DNA from: Shouchella miscanthi
GTDB taxonomy: Bacteria > Bacillota > Bacilli > Bacillales > Bacillaceae_D
Reading direction: 5' to 3'
DNA length: 64,000 nt
NCBI RefSeq assembly: GCF_007725405.1
Contig: NZ_CP042163.1
Span: 2,170,001-2,234,000, forward strand
Shown: one piece after another, positions 37,534 through 44,752 of the stretch
Layout of the letters: every line of letters begins with the position of its first letter
How positions within the stretch are numbered: the first letter of the stretch is position 1
The notes under the pieces: model-generated
Told to the model about the DNA's origin: nothing
Seen by the model: the letters and a program-made list of their open reading frames with translations, nothing else
The model's database searches: none
Program-made: the position numbers and the translations under genes

Positions 37534-38994
37534 TTAAATATCAGCTACTAATTCAGGAAACACCGGTTCTAACTGATTGTAAAGTACTTGATACAGTTCG
37601 AATTTTTTCTTATACACATCCCTGTCTCGATCGTTTGGTTCAAATTGTTCCATAACTGTTTGTTCTCCCTGGTCTAATTCGTTGTGCGCTAGTCGAACAG
37701 CACCTAGTGAAGACGCGTGATGTGTCTCTTGAATTCGGACTGTTTTTCCTGAAATATCAGCGAGTAGTTGAACCCATTGCTTAGATCTTGCAAAACCTCC
37801 TGATGCATGAATTCGCTTAATCGGACCGACAGACTCCTCTAGGGATGTTAAGACAGATTGTAAACTATAAAGAATTCCCTCAAGGACGGCTCGACTGAAG
37901 TGTGCACGATTATGCGTTCGTCTCATGCCAATAAATGCGCCACTTGCTTCACCATTCCAATACGGAGCACGTTCCCCATTTATAAAAGGTAAAAAAAGTA
38001 ACCCTTCTGCACCTGGCTTAACTGTAAAAGCCTCTTCGATAATCTCACTTACAGTAGCTCCCTTGGCAAAATGCTCGATATACCAAGTAAGTGCAATCCC
38101 ACCATTGTTTGTTGCTCCACCGGCAATCCATGTAGAGTCATTTAACACATAGCAAAATGTACGCATAGCGCTATCGGTTAACGGCTCTTTAATCGTCATT
38201 CTTATCGCACCACTTGTACCTATTGTCAGTGTAGCGACTTCGTCCAATAAGCCTCCTGCGCCAACATTTGCGAGCACACCATCGCTAGCACCGATATGGT
38301 ATAAACAATCGTCTGCGAAAGAAAATGAACGCATCACGTCTGTTGGCGCTTCAAAACGATAATTAGTACCAACCACCGTTGATAATTTTTCCTTCTTTAT
38401 ATGCAAGAATGATAGAATACTAGCGTCCCAATCTTTTGTTTTTAAGTTGTAAAGTCCTGTACTACTCGCTATTGATTGATCAACAACATATTCCCCAAAG
38501 AAATGCACGCAAATAAATTCTTTAATCGATATAAATTTGTATGCTTGACTGTAGAGGTTTGGCCAATGCTGTTCCATCCATTTCATTTTTCCGATCCAAG
38601 ACATGGGGTGAATCGGTGTCCCTGTTTTTTCGTAAAATTGTTTTCCCTGATCGGTTTTCTTTAACGAATTTGTGATTGATTGAGCTCGAGTATCTGCCCA
38701 CGTAATTACATGTGTTAATGGATTCCCCTCTTCATCAACCGCTACTAACGAATGCATTGCGGCTGAAAAAGATAACGTTGTTACTTTCTTTGACTCAATG
38801 TTTGTTTGCATTAATAATTGCTGCAAACTATGTAAAACAGCATCACGAATCACAATTGGATCTTGTTCCGCATAAGATGGTTTTTCTTGGAGTAATGGAT
38901 AAGCAGTTTCATAATCAGCTTTGTAACGATAATCTTTTGAAAATAAAACTACTTTAGCACTTGTCGTACCAATATCAATGGCAATGGAATACAT
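37534..38994 (-). CDS. gntK: gluconokinase, FGGY family
   Basis: A 486-aa sugar kinase. The phosphate-1 loop is DIGTTSAKVVLF, the domain contains TWADTRAQ, and the C-terminal ATP/FGGY motif is ASGGFARSKQWVQLLADISG. The pattern fits gluconokinases, which phosphorylate gluconate to 6-phosphogluconate for the pentose phosphate pathway. The gluconate permease and 6-phosphogluconate dehydrogenase genes are absent here. ATG 38994 has AGGAGA; an in-frame GTG at 39009 overlaps it. Preceded by a small unknown gene by 16 nt. Confidence 0.82.
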   Translation of the reverse strand: MYSIAIDIGTTSAKVVLFSKDYRYKADYETAYPLLQEKPSYAEQDPIVIRDAVLHSLQQLLMQTNIESKKVTTLSFSAAMHSLVAVDEEGNPLTHVITWADTRAQSITNSLKKTDQGKQFYEKTGTPIHPMSWIGKMKWMEQHWPNLYSQAYKFISIKEFICVHFFGEYVVDQSIASSTGLYNLKTKDWDASILSFLHIKKEKLSTVVGTNYRFEAPTDVMRSFSFADDCLYHIGASDGVLANVGAGGLLDEVATLTIGTSGAIRMTIKEPLTDSAMRTFCYVLNDSTWIAGGATNNGGIALTWYIEHFAKGATVSEIIEEAFTVKPGAEGLLFLPFINGERAPYWNGEASGAFIGMRRTHNRAHFSRAVLEGILYSLQSVLTSLEESVGPIKRIHASGGFARSKQWVQLLADISGKTVRIQETHHASSLGAVRLAHNELDQGEQTVMEQFEPNDRDRDVYKKKFELYQVLYNQLEPVFPELVADI

Positions 38995-39010
38995 GTTCAG
39001 TCTCCTCACA

Positions 39011-39298
39011 TTAAAGCATCCGCTTTGCCCCTAAGTCACAAAACCATTTTACATCACCGCTTTCCAGCGCAAGATGCTGCAATGCGTGATAATCTAAATC
39101 TTGTAAATGACTTTCCACAGGGATGATGTCTTTGTAGTAAATTAAAATCGGTTCTTTTGATCGTCTCTTATCTATTGTATAAAAAAAATACGTTTGATAC
39201 ATACCCTCACGGCAAATACAGGCAGGATTTTTTTCGATCCAACCGAGTACATGCTGCATACCTCTTTGAAGATAGATCCAAGTACCATCATTTACCAT
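39011..39298 (-). CDS. unknown 95-aa protein upstream of gluconokinase
   Basis: I do not recognise this protein. It has several aromatic residues and two cysteines in NPACICREG, plus a Cys near the C-terminus. No membrane helix. Start ATG 39298 has AAGGGGTG. It is spaced 16 nt from gntK on the same strand, so they are probably co-transcribed. It may be a regulator or stability factor, but this is a guess. Confidence 0.65.
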   Translation of the reverse strand: MVNDGTWIYLQRGMQHVLGWIEKNPACICREGMYQTYFFYTIDKRRSKEPILIYYKDIIPVESHLQDLDYHALQHLALESGDVKWFCDLGAKRML

Positions 39299-39348
39299 GT
39301 CTGCACCCCTTTTTTAATTAGTGTATCTTTTATTTTTAGTTTTATGTA

Positions 39349-39372
39349 TTTAAATACGGTATGTGAAATTAT
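39349..39372. repeat. 24-bp repeat, copy A
   Basis: TTTAAATACGGTATGTGAAATTAT, in the region upstream of the 95-aa gene on the minus strand. It matches copy B at 44729-44752 except for one base. The first part is extended here to a GTATTTAAATAC palindrome. Confidence 0.6.
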
Positions 39373-39396
39373 ATTTTTGCACAATAGAGGATAGGT

Positions 39397-39442
39397 AAAA
39401 GACGAAAAGTTAGATGATTGGTCATCAGTCTCTTCGCCTTTT
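39397..39442 (-). terminator. putative terminator of the rlmL-like gene
   Basis: AAAAGACGAA (39397-39406) pairs with TTCGCCTTTT (39433-39442) through one mismatch, with an inner GATGA/TCATC stem. The minus-strand RNA ends in CTTTTACC. Confidence 0.5.
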
Positions 39443-39480
39443 ACTCGCTTTTTATGTGCTACTCTATCGCCTTATCTTTT

Positions 39481-40617
39481 TTATGACCTCGGAGGTCTAG
39501 GACCGAAGAATTGATAGTAGTCGGTTTTAATATTACCGTTATATAATTTGCGTTTCTTACTTGCCTGCTTGCCATACAAAGCTTCAAAGCCTTCATGAGA
39601 AGTCAATACATAGACAGACCATGTTTCAAACGACTTCATAATTTGCCCCATGTCTCTGTACATCTCTTCTACTTCGGCTTGCTCACCAATTCGCTCTCCA
39701 TATGGCGGATTAGCGACAAGAACACCGTATTGACCACGATGGCTAAAGTCGCGAATTTGCATCTGCTTAAAGGAAATGAGATCTGCAAATCCTGCCTCTG
39801 CTGCATTGTTTTTTGCAAGTTCAATTGAGCGATGATCAATGTCCGATCCAACAATATCTAACTTTTGATCATACTTTGCTAAATCTTCTACTTCTTGACG
39901 GGCACGGTCCCACTTTTCTTGTCCAATCCAATGCCACTGTTCTGATACAAAGTCTCGATTAAACCCAGGCGCAATATTTTGTCCAATAAGCGCTGCTTCG
40001 ATGGCAAGGGTTCCCGATCCGCAAAATGGGTCAGCAAATGGGCGATCGACATTCCACGTAGTAAGCTGAATCATTGCGGCAGCTAGTGTTTCTTTTAACG
40101 GGGCTTGATTATGTAGCGCCCTGTATCCTCTTTGATGCAGGCCAATGCCACTAGAATCAATGGTTAGTTGCGCCTGGTCTTTTAATAATGCTACTTCGAT
40201 TCGGTACAGTGGTCCATCTTCATCAAACCAACCGCGTTTGTACTGCTTTTTTAAACTTTCAACAACCGCTTTTTTAACAATAGCTTGGCAATCGGAGACA
40301 CTAAACAATGTTGATTTAACCGAGCGGCCAATAACGGGGAATTCCGCATGAGGTGGCAAGAGATCTGCCCACGGCAATGCTTTTGTTTTCTCAAATAGTT
40401 CATCGAACGTGAGCGCTTTAAATGAACCAACAAGAATTTTTATTCGGTCTGCCGTTCTTAACCATAAATTTGCACGGGGGATGGCGTCAACGGTTGATGT
40501 AAACACGACTCGTCCATTTTCAACTGTAACGTCTTCATACCCGAGTGCCTTTACTTCTCTTGCACAAATTGCCTCTAATCCCATCGTCGTTGTTGCAATT
40601 AATGTTACTTTATTCAT
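39481..40617 (-). CDS. ypsC: THUMP-domain rRNA guanine-N2 methyltransferase (YpsC/RlmL-like)
   Basis: A 378-aa RNA methylase. A THUMP RNA-binding domain covers about residues 45-155 and a Rossmann methylase domain follows, with SAM motif ADPFCGSGTLAIEAAL and the catalytic motif VANPPYGERIG (NPPY). Homologues methylate a guanosine N2 in 23S rRNA. In B. subtilis ypsC is next to rnpB, as here. ATG 40617 has AAGGAGTG; an in-frame GTG at 40626 overlaps the site. Confidence 0.88.
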   Translation of the reverse strand: MNKVTLIATTTMGLEAICAREVKALGYEDVTVENGRVVFTSTVDAIPRANLWLRTADRIKILVGSFKALTFDELFEKTKALPWADLLPPHAEFPVIGRSVKSTLFSVSDCQAIVKKAVVESLKKQYKRGWFDEDGPLYRIEVALLKDQAQLTIDSSGIGLHQRGYRALHNQAPLKETLAAAMIQLTTWNVDRPFADPFCGSGTLAIEAALIGQNIAPGFNRDFVSEQWHWIGQEKWDRARQEVEDLAKYDQKLDIVGSDIDHRSIELAKNNAAEAGFADLISFKQMQIRDFSHRGQYGVLVANPPYGERIGEQAEVEEMYRDMGQIMKSFETWSVYVLTSHEGFEALYGKQASKKRKLYNGNIKTDYYQFFGPRPPRS

Positions 40618-40637
40618 TTTGTTCACTCCTTATCGCG

Positions 40638-40895
40638 TTACAGTAAATAGCCGCCGCCTTGTGTTTCAGCAATAAACGCACCAACAATGGCGACTAAACC
40701 AAATATAAGGGCCAATAAAGTAGCTGCACGTTTGGCTGAACCGTGATAAAGAAATACTGCAAGCATATAAAACGCAAATACCGCTACTAGAAAGATGCCT
40801 CCTAAACCAATTAAATAGCCTTGAATGGCAAATCCAATTACATTTAAAAGAAATAACACGGCTCCAAGCCCATACATTACCTTTGCTTGTGTCAT
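40638..40895 (-). CDS. small membrane protein, unknown
   Basis: An 85-aa protein with three hydrophobic helices (about 7-27, 29-50, 57-76). Start ATG 40895 has AGAGGGG; an earlier in-frame start at 40958 would overlap the rnpB terminator. It lies 20 nt upstream of the ypsC-like gene in the same direction, so they share a transcript. No family match that I recognise. Confidence 0.7.
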   Translation of the reverse strand: MTQAKVMYGLGAVLFLLNVIGFAIQGYLIGLGGIFLVAVFAFYMLAVFLYHGSAKRAATLLALIFGLVAIVGAFIAETQGGGYLL

Positions 40896-40943
40896 GATAA
40901 CCCCTCTTTTCTTGTCTTTTTTGTTAGTGTACCAGAAACAAAA

Positions 40944-40968
40944 TAAAAAAACCCTCAAAAGGGTTTTT
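40944..40968 (-). terminator. terminator of RNase P RNA
   Basis: AAAAACCCT pairs with AGGGTTTTT; minus-strand tail of seven T follows the rnpB 3' end. Confidence 0.88.
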
Positions 40969-40970
40969 AC

Positions 40971-41390
40971 TCGTTTATAAATTCATCTGCATGCCAGTCA
41001 TAAGCCATGTTCTGTTCTTTTGTACTGCAAACGGTGATGAACCTCGTACTCCAGTAACAACCATCTATCTACGAATAATCGTCCTTATAGCTCCGTTCAT
41101 TTTCGGACTATAAAATGCCCCTACCATTGTTTGGGTTTCTCGCTCGTGGGGTTTACCTCGTTCCACTCTACTCGTTTCCAAGTAGACTCCGTCACTGTGG
41201 CACTTTCAAAGAGTGTATCCCATGTCGTTAAACGATTTAGGGAAGCCTCTTGCCGTCAGTTATCACTAACTGCCCTAGCTTATGAATTGGCTAGGCACGA
41301 TCACTACCGGCGTCGCAGCCAGTGCGAGCATGGACTTTCCTCTACACCAAGTGCAGCGGTTGTTTCATGACATGCTCATTCATAAACGAC
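40971..41390 (-). ncRNA. rnpB: RNase P RNA, Bacillus (type B)
   Basis: The catalytic RNA that matures tRNA 5' ends. On the minus strand the conserved GAGGAAAGTCCATGCTCGCA core (P4 5' strand region), AGTGCCACAGTGACG, GAGTGGAACGAGGTAAACC and the 3' AGAACATGGCTTATGA region are all present in order. The 5' CGTTTATGAAT pairs with the 3' ATTTATAAACG (P1). Ends are set from the promoter (start ~41390) and the terminator (end ~40971), giving about 420 nt, slightly longer than the 400-nt B. subtilis RNA. The position between gpsB and ypsC is conserved. Confidence 0.95.
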
Positions 41391-41396
41391 TTGTTC

Positions 41397-41425
41397 ATTA
41401 TAGCGTACAATGTAGCAGATTACAA
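41397..41425 (-). promoter_or_regulatory. sigma-A promoter of rnpB
   Basis: Minus strand TTGTAA (41425-41420), a 17-bp spacer and perfect TATAAT (41402-41397), with transcription start near 41390. The -35 element overlaps the stop codon of the RNase HI-like gene. Confidence 0.8.
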
Positions 41426-41833
41426 TGCTTCTTTAAAGATTCGCTTCGGTTCACGAATGGCTAATCGAGCTAGCTCGTCCGCTTTTTTGTTTTGCTTACT
41501 CGGAACCCACTTTATGAAGAATAAATCAAATGCCTCAATAAGCTCCTGTGCTTTTTTGACATATGGGTCAAATTGCTTTCGCTTCACATAGCGCTTTTCA
41601 ATTGCTTCGCTCACTAAACGAGAATCTGTTTGAACGAGTAAATGACCTAACTGCTTATGCTTGGCAATTGTCAGGGCAATGATAAACGCTTCAAATTCCG
41701 CTTCATGATTATTAAGCAACCCTATATGGTAGCGAAATTCTTCCGTCTGTCCGTCATCATATACGAGTAAAATCCCTATACCAGAAGGGCCCGGATCTCC
41801 TGCGCTTGCTCCATCAATTGACATTCGGTTCAT
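41420..41833 (-). CDS. RNase HI-like protein
   Basis: A 137-aa RNase H-fold protein. The acidic residues are Asp7 ([11 protein letters not shown]), Glu46 ([10 protein letters not shown]), Asp70 (VQTDSRL) and Asp119 (NKKADELAR), all present, so RNA:DNA hybrid cleavage is possible. It is of the short RNase HI-like class found in Bacillus, which has been reported as weakly active or inactive in some members. The start ATG overlaps the gpsB stop by an ATGA junction, so it is translationally coupled to gpsB. Confidence 0.82.
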   Translation of the reverse strand: MNRMSIDGASAGDPGPSGIGILLVYDDGQTEEFRYHIGLLNNHEAEFEAFIIALTIAKHKQLGHLLVQTDSRLVSEAIEKRYVKRKQFDPYVKKAQELIEAFDLFFIKWVPSKQNKKADELARLAIREPKRIFKEAL

Positions 41834-42144
41834 TCGTACATTTTACTTCCGAATACTTTTTTCTCTAAATTAGAAAGACGCTGTAAAATATCATAATTTG
41901 TACTTCCAGCTGATTGTGGGGCACTTTGATTTCGAGTAGGACGATCTGTTTGTCGCTTCATTTCTTGTCTAAGTTCTTCATTTTCTTTCATTAATTGATC
42001 TACTCTGCGTTGGTATGCTTCATAGTCTTGAATGACAACATCTAGAAATTTGTCTACCTCATCTTGATTGTACCCTCTCATGCCAGTCTTGAAATCTTTA
42101 TCTAGAATCTCCTTGGCATTTAACTTAATCTCCACTGAACTCAT
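41830..42144 (-). CDS. gpsB: cell-division regulator GpsB
   Basis: A 104-aa DivIVA-related protein. The N-terminal membrane-associating and partner-binding domain (about residues 7-60: [25 protein letters not shown]) is followed by a coiled coil, a Gln/Pro/Ser linker and a C-terminal trimerising helix ([16 protein letters not shown]). GpsB moves penicillin-binding proteins between side-wall and septum during growth. ATG 42144 follows GAGGTGATAGAA. Coupled to the RNase HI-like gene. Confidence 0.93.
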   Translation of the reverse strand: MSSVEIKLNAKEILDKDFKTGMRGYNQDEVDKFLDVVIQDYEAYQRRVDQLMKENEELRQEMKRQTDRPTRNQSAPQSAGSTNYDILQRLSNLEKKVFGSKMYE

Positions 42145-42246
42145 TTCTATCACCTCATGTTCAATTCCCGTTACATTCTATTCTTCCAAAAGTCTGCTAT
42201 AAAGTCAATTTAAACCCGGTGCTTTTGTTATTTTTAAGAAATCTAC

Positions 42247-42783
42247 TTAAAAATCATCTAATGCTTCCCTTCTTGCTTCTTCGATTTCTTCTGGAGAGAT
42301 AACGAAAATAGGCTTGTCCATTGCTTGTGCAACTTTCATATAAAAAAGTGGTGATCCTTCCTTTTCTTCATCGTACAGTACGAGTAAACCATCTGTTTTC
42401 TGCACTAGAAAATCATTTTTCACTTTTAATTGCATTGGGTTTTCATAAGGTCGTTTTGAAATAGAATCAACAAAGTCTGCTTTATCTAGCCGCTCATGAT
42501 AGAGCTCCTTTAATCGCTCATTCCATTTTGATTCTTGCTCTTCAAAAGGTGTTAATAGCCCTAATTTTATATGAGGGTACTCTTCTTGTAATTCATTAAC
42601 AACATCCATTGCCCATTGTTCAACGCCTAGCTGACCACTCGTAATAAACCAAGTGACGCCCTCTTCAATCAATGCTATTATTCTTTTTCTTAAGACATAT
42701 TTAATCCATATAACCCCTTCGTGGGATTCATTAAACACGCCAAGCTCATGCATTTTGTAGCCGGTGACGAGTATGGCATTCAC
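42247..42783 (-). CDS. ypsA: YpsA, SLOG-superfamily protein
   Basis: A 178-aa DUF1273 protein. GTG 42783 is the start (GGAGGGG nearby); the longer upstream frame overlaps cotD and is not used. Residues begin VNAILVTGYKMHELG, the nucleotide-like binding strand, and ITSGQLGVEQWA holds the conserved glycine loop of the SLOG fold. In Firmicutes YpsA co-occurs with gpsB and influences cell division and oxidative stress response. It lies 102 nt before gpsB. Confidence 0.9.
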   Translation of the reverse strand: MNAILVTGYKMHELGVFNESHEGVIWIKYVLRKRIIALIEEGVTWFITSGQLGVEQWAMDVVNELQEEYPHIKLGLLTPFEEQESKWNERLKELYHERLDKADFVDSISKRPYENPMQLKVKNDFLVQKTDGLLVLYDEEKEGSPLFYMKVAQAMDKPIFVISPEEIEEARREALDDF

Positions 42784-42798
42784 TATTGATCCCCTCCT

Positions 42799-42827
42799 AA
42801 AAAAGAAAGCGAGCTCTTTCGCTCGCT
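42799..42827 (-). terminator. terminator of cotD
   Basis: AGCGAGC pairs with GCTCGCT around a GAAAGA-type loop; the minus-strand tail is TTTCTTTTTT. It precedes the ypsA ribosome site. Confidence 0.8.
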
Positions 42828-42835
42828 CCTCAAAC

Positions 42836-43327
42836 TTATTTTTTAAAGCCACTATATGGTGAAACATTAGAAGGCTTCATGTTTGTTGGTGCTGTGTTCG
42901 TTGGTTTTACATTGCTCGCTGGTTTTACGTTGTTCCCTGGTTTCATATTGTTCGTTGGCGCAACATTATTCATTGGCGCCATGTTATTCGGCTTCATATT
43001 CGCTGGAGAAACATTTGATGGCATATTGTTCATCATTGGCTTCTCACAATATTGTTCGTTCATAACATTTTCCTGCACGCTATCTGTGTGCGGGTAGTGA
43101 TGAATGTGCTTATATACGTGATTCTTCACATGAGTAGTGTGTGAAGGATGAATTTCCGGAACGATATATTCTTGCGTGCTTTCTACCACATTATGCTGTG
43201 TTGGATGAACAACTGCTGGTAGCTCTTGCGAACATGTTGGCATCGTCATATTTGGCTTATGATTACCACCACATGGATCACACATAGGTCTTGGTGGGCA
43301 ACAGTGATTTGGTCTTTTATGAAACAT
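42836..43327 (-). CDS. cotD: spore inner-coat protein CotD-like
   Basis: A 163-aa coat protein. The N-terminus is rich in Cys/Pro (HCCPPRPMCDPCGGNHK), the middle is His/Tyr/Val-rich (THVKNHVYKHIHHYPHTD), which matches CotD, and the last 65 residues are a low-complexity Met/Asn/Pro repeat (NMKPNNMAPMNN). The long repeat tail is an oddity compared with the ~75-aa B. subtilis CotD. Start ATG 43327 has AAGGAGGAC. It is transcribed late in sporulation from the sigma-K-type promoter. Confidence 0.85.
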   Translation of the reverse strand: MFHKRPNHCCPPRPMCDPCGGNHKPNMTMPTCSQELPAVVHPTQHNVVESTQEYIVPEIHPSHTTHVKNHVYKHIHHYPHTDSVQENVMNEQYCEKPMMNNMPSNVSPANMKPNNMAPMNNVAPTNNMKPGNNVKPASNVKPTNTAPTNMKPSNVSPYSGFKK

Positions 43328-43361
43328 AAGTTAAAGTCCTCCTTTAATTTTAAGTCACTAT

Positions 43362-43389
43362 TACCTTATGTATCTCCCCACCTAGGTGT
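43362..43389 (-). promoter_or_regulatory. sigma-K-type promoter of cotD
   Basis: Minus strand AC (43389-43388), 17-bp spacer, CATAAGGTA (43370-43362), matching AC-N17-CATANNNTA. B. subtilis cotD is known to need sigma-K. A CACCTAGGTG palindrome (43380-43389) lies over the -35 side. Confidence 0.65.
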
Positions 43390-43503
43390 ACTAGTTGATT
43401 GACCCAATTTTAGGTGTTTTCTCATTGCCCAATGAATAAAGTCGATTTATCTGTTATTTCTTGCGATATACGTCGACTTATGCGCTTCCCCAGGAAATAA
43501 CGA

Positions 43504-44715
43504 TTATTTCTGCTTTAGACGGTTGATTCGTTTAAGTGCTTGCAGACGTTCCTTCTCTATGGTCGCAAACGATAACGCTTGATTTGCATAGGTAAATGCC
43601 TTCGTGAAATCTTTTAAGTAGTGCTCATATATAAGCGCTAATTCATTAGCACTTTTAAAACGTAACGTCTCATCCTTAAGAGCTTTTTTGAAGTCTGCAA
43701 CCGCTTGTTCATATAATTGCTTTTTCTTATAAGCGTAGCCGCGATAAAAGTAGGCTTCCCCTTTTTGACTACTTTGCTCCTGAGGGGCATTAATACCACT
43801 CGTTAACATAGTAATCGCAACCTCTAGTTCTCCATTACGTTGATGCCATTTTGCGAGCTGCAAACGCTCGTTAAGAGATGTCTGCTCTTCCCAATTAATA
43901 ACTTTCTCTGTTAATTGAGCATAGAGAGCAATTAACGATAATACATCTTGCTCGTGATGTTCAAATACACTCGCAATAAGGCCAGGATCTTGTTCGCGAA
44001 CAAAATCAAAATATAGGAGTGGTACGAGATGAGACGGTGTATCCACATTTCTTTCAATTCCAAGCTTCTCTTCTTCTATAACGCTCAGTTTGCATGATGG
44101 TAGTTCGTTTTTCCACATTCGTCTTGCACTATGAAGCAAATCAAAATGACCAAACTGTGGTAAATGTGGCACTGTATCTCTTAAGTAAGCATGACGTGTT
44201 TTTAAACGTGGCCAGTCAAATGCTTTACCATTAAAACTAACGAGGTGTTCCAGCTGACCAACGTCTTTAAGAAAATAGTGATATAAAGCAGACTCTGCAT
44301 CTGGAGAAGGTAGCAAGTATTGGCGAACAACGATTTCTTCTTCTTCAAAACAAGCAAAACCAAGTAAAAACATTTGCGTACCTGCTCCTGCGCTTAAACC
44401 AGTTGTTTCTGTATCAAAGAATATAAGTTTATTTATTGGAACCGATCGTCTTGAAAGCGGGTGGGAAAAAGATTGGCTGTCCCATTGATAAAGACCATCT
44501 CTATATGCGCGAAAGGTTTTGAAACCATACTGTGCATCAAGTGAATGTCGAACTTCACGAATATAGCAGACCTGCTCATCAAAAGTATGAGCTACTGTCT
44601 CTAGTGACGCCCAACTTTTTGAAGCTGAACGATTCGCTTCATTTCGTTCCACAATTGGCGTTTCTTCTTGTTTCATATGAACTTCCATTCGCTTTAGTTT
44701 TGCTCGTAATGACAT
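43504..44715 (-). CDS. mrfB: MrfB-type exonuclease (YprB)
   Basis: A 403-aa protein. Residues about 80-270 are a DEDDh exonuclease-like fold, with FFDTETTGL supplying the first two acids and HEQDVLSLIALY the last His/Asp. The C-terminal third is TPR-like helices (GEAYFYRGYAYKKKQLYEQA, then FKSANELALIYEHY). In B. subtilis YprB (MrfB) acts with YprA (MrfA) in repair of mitomycin C damage. Start ATG 44715 follows AAGGAAAA. 36 nt after yprA. Confidence 0.9.
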   Translation of the reverse strand: MSLRAKLKRMEVHMKQEETPIVERNEANRSASKSWASLETVAHTFDEQVCYIREVRHSLDAQYGFKTFRAYRDGLYQWDSQSFSHPLSRRSVPINKLIFFDTETTGLSAGAGTQMFLLGFACFEEEEIVVRQYLLPSPDAESALYHYFLKDVGQLEHLVSFNGKAFDWPRLKTRHAYLRDTVPHLPQFGHFDLLHSARRMWKNELPSCKLSVIEEEKLGIERNVDTPSHLVPLLYFDFVREQDPGLIASVFEHHEQDVLSLIALYAQLTEKVINWEEQTSLNERLQLAKWHQRNGELEVAITMLTSGINAPQEQSSQKGEAYFYRGYAYKKKQLYEQAVADFKKALKDETLRFKSANELALIYEHYLKDFTKAFTYANQALSFATIEKERLQALKRINRLKQK

Positions 44716-44728
44716 GGTTTTTCCTTTC

Positions 44729-44752
44729 TTTAAATATGGTATGTGAAATTAT
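44729..44752. repeat. 24-bp repeat, copy B
   Basis: TTTAAATATGGTATGTGAAATTAT between yprA and yprB, reaching the last base of the yprA stop codon. Identical to copy A (39349-39372) except T for C at the ninth base. Confidence 0.6.

Noticed and set aside
39349-44752. sigma-K -10 pattern (CATANNNTA) inside both 24-bp repeats
   Set aside because: No AC -35 element lies at 16-17 bp on the proper strand, so sporulation promoters are not supported.
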